Shown piece by piece: positions 61,632 to 64,000 of a stretch of 64,000 nucleotides of DNA. The translations under genes were made by a program, and so were the position numbers. Below the pieces are notes generated by a model, which was not told the origin of the DNA, searched no databases, and was given only the letters and a program-made list of their open reading frames with translations. This DNA is from Musa acuminata AAA Group (lineage: Eukaryota > Streptophyta > Magnoliopsida > Zingiberales > Musaceae), in NCBI RefSeq assembly GCF_036884655.1, contig NC_088345.1, positions 33,230,001 through 33,294,000 on the forward strand, in the 5' to 3' direction. How positions within the stretch are numbered: the first letter of the stretch is position 1; each line of letters opens with the position of its first letter.

Positions 61632-63492
61632 AGGTTGTTCATGCGATAGATTGGTTTTGAACTGTGTGTGTTGTGTTTTGGAGAAGCTTTTGACGTCAAA
61701 ATCGTTGACGCAAAAGTGAAAAAGGGCAGCAACTGTTGCTGCCCTCGCTGCCGTCACAGATGGCAGCATTGCCATCTGCGTGCAGGCAAGCAGCCTACAA
61801 CAGCAGCCGTAAGGCCGCGCACATGCAGTCAGCCCCCTACGACGGCGCCCGCAAGTAGGGCCGCAGGCACGGCGGCCACCTGCGCGGGCATTGCGCCCAC
61901 GCACAAGGGCAGCGGTGCCTGCGGCCGCTGCTCTCGCGTGGTGACGCGCCGTAGGGTAGCAGCGCCTGTGGCCGCTGCTCCCGCGGGCAAAAACCCTGCA
62001 GGGGCGGCCACCCGGCAATGCCTCGCTGGCAAAATTGCCCGCGGAGGGGGCGACGCCCACAGGGGCGCCCGCCCGTGAGGGCGCCCAATTGTAGGGGCAG
62101 TGCCACCAGCGGGCGTGCCGCCTGCAGGCGAGGGCAGCGACCCTGCCCTCCGCCACACAGCATGCCCCTGGCAGGATGGCGGCGGTGGCGGCAGCGACAG
62201 CAGTAGGGGAGGATGAGGGCCTTAGGGTTTTTAGGCAAAAAATATAGTTTTGCCCCTGTGAATTTGTGAAATTTCAATTTATGTCTTTTGTCCAAATTAT
62301 GAAAATACCCCTATGAATTCAGAAATTCCCTACATATTCCTGATTTTATAAAATACTAATTAATTAAAAGGTTTAGTTGATTATTATTTTTATCATTATT
62401 TAGTAGTCCTACATGATGATAATTATTTATACATGCAATGTATGATATGTGGACGGATGATCATGGACCGTATGATGTGTGTACTTGTGATTATTATTAT
62501 TGGGGTCTGCGAGCCTCCATTATATTTCTCGTTTATTGTCGGGCCTACGTGCCTATGATTAAGTTGTAATCACATGAGGAGGCGCAGTGGGAGCGTGGAT
62601 GCGATAGCAGGACCCACGAGACGGATGATCGCGATGCATGAAGATGCATCAAGATGTCGACGGAACCGACGAGGATGAGATGGACGATCATAGGGCATGG
62701 AGATGCACCGTTGCACACATAGATCTTGATGTGAGTGATTACGCCTACTGGCTCGGGCCTAATCACATTAGGTTGTGGTCCATGATCATCTGGTGTGATT
62801 GCTTATACACATACTAGATATGTATATATATTTGCATGCGATGTAGATATATATTAAATATGTATATATGTGATATATCATATTAAGAGACCAAATCATA
62901 GAAACATCTCTCTCGATAATATTAAGTCGGTAAACGTGAGGCAATTAGATTGACCCACGTGGCCTTCCATCGTTATAAGTAGAAACCGATTCCTAGTGTA
63001 GGTTGAGTTGGTCGAGTTCCTCGAGACTCACCTATATCGCGATTCGCTATCTTGCTTACGACATAGAGATGTCACCGGTGACCTGAGGACATGGTTTGCT
63101 TAGTCGAGTCCCTCGAGGGTATATCATCAAATCATACTCATCTTGTAACGAAGGTGTTGACTTAACCGAGCATCATGGTTGGTCGAGTCCCTCGAGACCA
63201 TGGTGATTCGGAGGCCGAACAGGATGGAAATCACAAGGAGTTGTGATCAGCAAGAGTTGCCTACCTTTTAGGTTTAGTATGATTGAGTCCCTCGAGGTTA
63301 CACTAAGACGCTGATTGGATCATGATCCCCACTAGAAGTCTGCTGGAGACTTCTGTTTCACATGCTGAGGGTGTCGCATGACTCATTAGTAAAATAGTGG
63401 GAGCATATTAAGATAGAAGTCCATATCTTGATAGTTTATTTCTTGCAAAATCTATATGTTATTCATTTCTGCTGCATCTTTATTTTTAGAAA
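61632..63492 (+). other. leader of the Angela-like element with GC-rich island and TCGAG repeats
   Basis: The long untranslated leader contains a very GC-rich stretch (about 61725-62215, GCGGCC/GGCGGC words) in otherwise AT-rich DNA. A cluster of four GTCGAGTCCCTCGAG-like repeats occurs at 63011, 63103, 63182 and 63282. Ala/Arg/Pro-rich frames over the GC island exist on both strands and have no recognisable domain. Confidence 0.65.
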
Positions 63493-64000
63493 ATGTCACT
63501 TTCAAATCCCTTACGTGGCATACTTGATGTCAACCGCCTCACTGGTCCAAATTATACGGATTGGCTCCGTAGCTTGAGAATTATTCTTATGGTGGAAAAA
63601 ATCGTGTACGTCCTTGATACAATGATGCCTACGCCCGAAGAAGGGGCAAGCAAGGATGAGATCGCTCGCTACGTGAAGTACATTGATGACTCCACTCTTG
63701 CTCAGTGCTATATGTTGGGCTCTATGACTCCTGAGTTACAAAGACAACATGAAAAGATGGATGCCAGATCCATTCTCCTATATGTCCGTAAATTGTTTGA
63801 GGAACAGGGAAGGACTCAGCGATATGAGATATCCAAGAGCCTCTTCCGCGCTAGGATGACTGAGGGGATACCAGTTCAGAACCATGTCCTAAAGATGATT
63901 GAGTGGATAGAAAAACTCATAGGTCTAGGAATGGTCCTAGAGGATAACTTGTGTGTGGACATTGTGCTTCAGTCCCTACTAGATTCCTTTTCACAGTTCA
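63493..64000 (+). CDS. gag: gag of the Angela-like copia element, N-terminal part, runs off the window
   Basis: The frame is open from ATG 63493 to the last base with no stop (169 codons). It begins MSLSNPLRGILDVNRLTGPN and contains YTDWLRSLRIILMVEK, a gag_2/UBN2-type start shared by Angela/Tork-like gags. It continues with CYMLGSMTPELQRQHEKM, RKLFEEQGRTQRYEISKSLF and MIEWIEKLIGLGMVLEDN. The protein would form the particle core. The uninterrupted frame contrasts with the decayed gypsy gag upstream and suggests a younger element. ATG choice follows the conserved family start. Confidence 0.9.
   Translation, partial: MSLSNPLRGILDVNRLTGPNYTDWLRSLRIILMVEKIVYVLDTMMPTPEEGASKDEIARYVKYIDDSTLAQCYMLGSMTPELQRQHEKMDARSILLYVRKLFEEQGRTQRYEISKSLFRARMTEGIPVQNHVLKMIEWIEKLIGLGMVLEDNLCVDIVLQSLLDSFSQF

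Larger units (their letters stand above)
59989..64000 (+). mobile_element. Angela-like Ty1-copia element, 5' part (3' end outside window)
   Basis: A 1.6-kb LTR, primer site, 1.9-kb leader and an open gag run to the window edge. The LTR is homologous to the minus-strand solo LTR at 20840-22381. Its first roughly 50 bp are missing at the junction with gypsy RT, so the outer end is truncated. The Angela assignment rests on LTR size and gag sequence and is inference. Confidence 0.85.

Noticed and set aside
61581..62295. 191-, 152-, 136- and 109-residue Ala/Arg/Pro-rich frames on both strands
   Set aside because: GC-rich sequence lacks stop codons; overlapping frames on both strands within the Angela-like leader indicate no true gene.

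Overview
The window is nuclear DNA from a flowering plant, very probably a monocot. The one intact host gene is a spliced plant-type 14-3-3 gene, and a broken prohibitin gene has the GC-rich coding sequence typical of monocots. The transposon mix is SIRE/Maximus-, Angela-, Ale- and Tork-like copia, Tekay- and Galadriel-like chromovirus gypsy, and L1-type LINE. That mix resembles what is known from banana and its relatives (Zingiberales), but the species assignment is an inference from repeat content only. Most of the 64 kb is transposon DNA, much of it nested. No tRNA, rRNA, CRISPR array, bacterial operon or endogenous virus was recognised.

Layout. 1-7175: the 3' part of a SIRE-like copia element. 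Its gag-pol is a single reading frame interrupted by only two stop codons, and its 3' LTR is repeat-rich. 7176-10858: a TA-rich microsatellite, AT-rich intergenic DNA and the promoter side of the 14-3-3 gene. 10859-15627: the 14-3-3 gene, five coding exons, 260 residues. About 16200-40286: one degenerate L1-type LINE split in three by two LTR elements. A small gypsy element (18848-24002, target duplication GAATG) sits after the endonuclease domain. An Ale-like copia element (25367-39339, target duplication AGTGC) sits inside the zinc-finger region. Each of these was invaded in turn. The gypsy element carries a minus-strand solo LTR (20840-22381, flanked by GGATCC on both sides). The copia element carries a Tekay-like element with 3.5-kb LTRs (27105-35746, target duplication ATATC).

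40284-47792: microsatellites, a prohibitin pseudogene, and a minus-strand Tork-like copia element. The copia insert is flanked by a 414-bp direct duplication of prohibitin sequence rather than a normal 5-bp target duplication. 47793-56444: a complete non-autonomous SIRE derivative (target duplication AAGAT) with two 2.4-2.5-kb LTRs, a gag fragment and no pol. 56819-59988: the 5' part of a Galadriel-like gypsy element, cut in its reverse-transcriptase region by an Angela-like copia element. The Angela-like LTR, leader and open gag run from about 59989 off the right edge.

The history can be read from the junctions. The LINE came first, then the gypsy and Ale-like copia insertions, then the solo LTR and the Tekay-like element. 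Most premature stops whose original codon can be guessed fit C-to-T or G-to-A changes (CAG/CAA/CGA/TGG to stop), as expected for long-methylated plant transposons. The 14-3-3 gene is the only locus here that looks functional.
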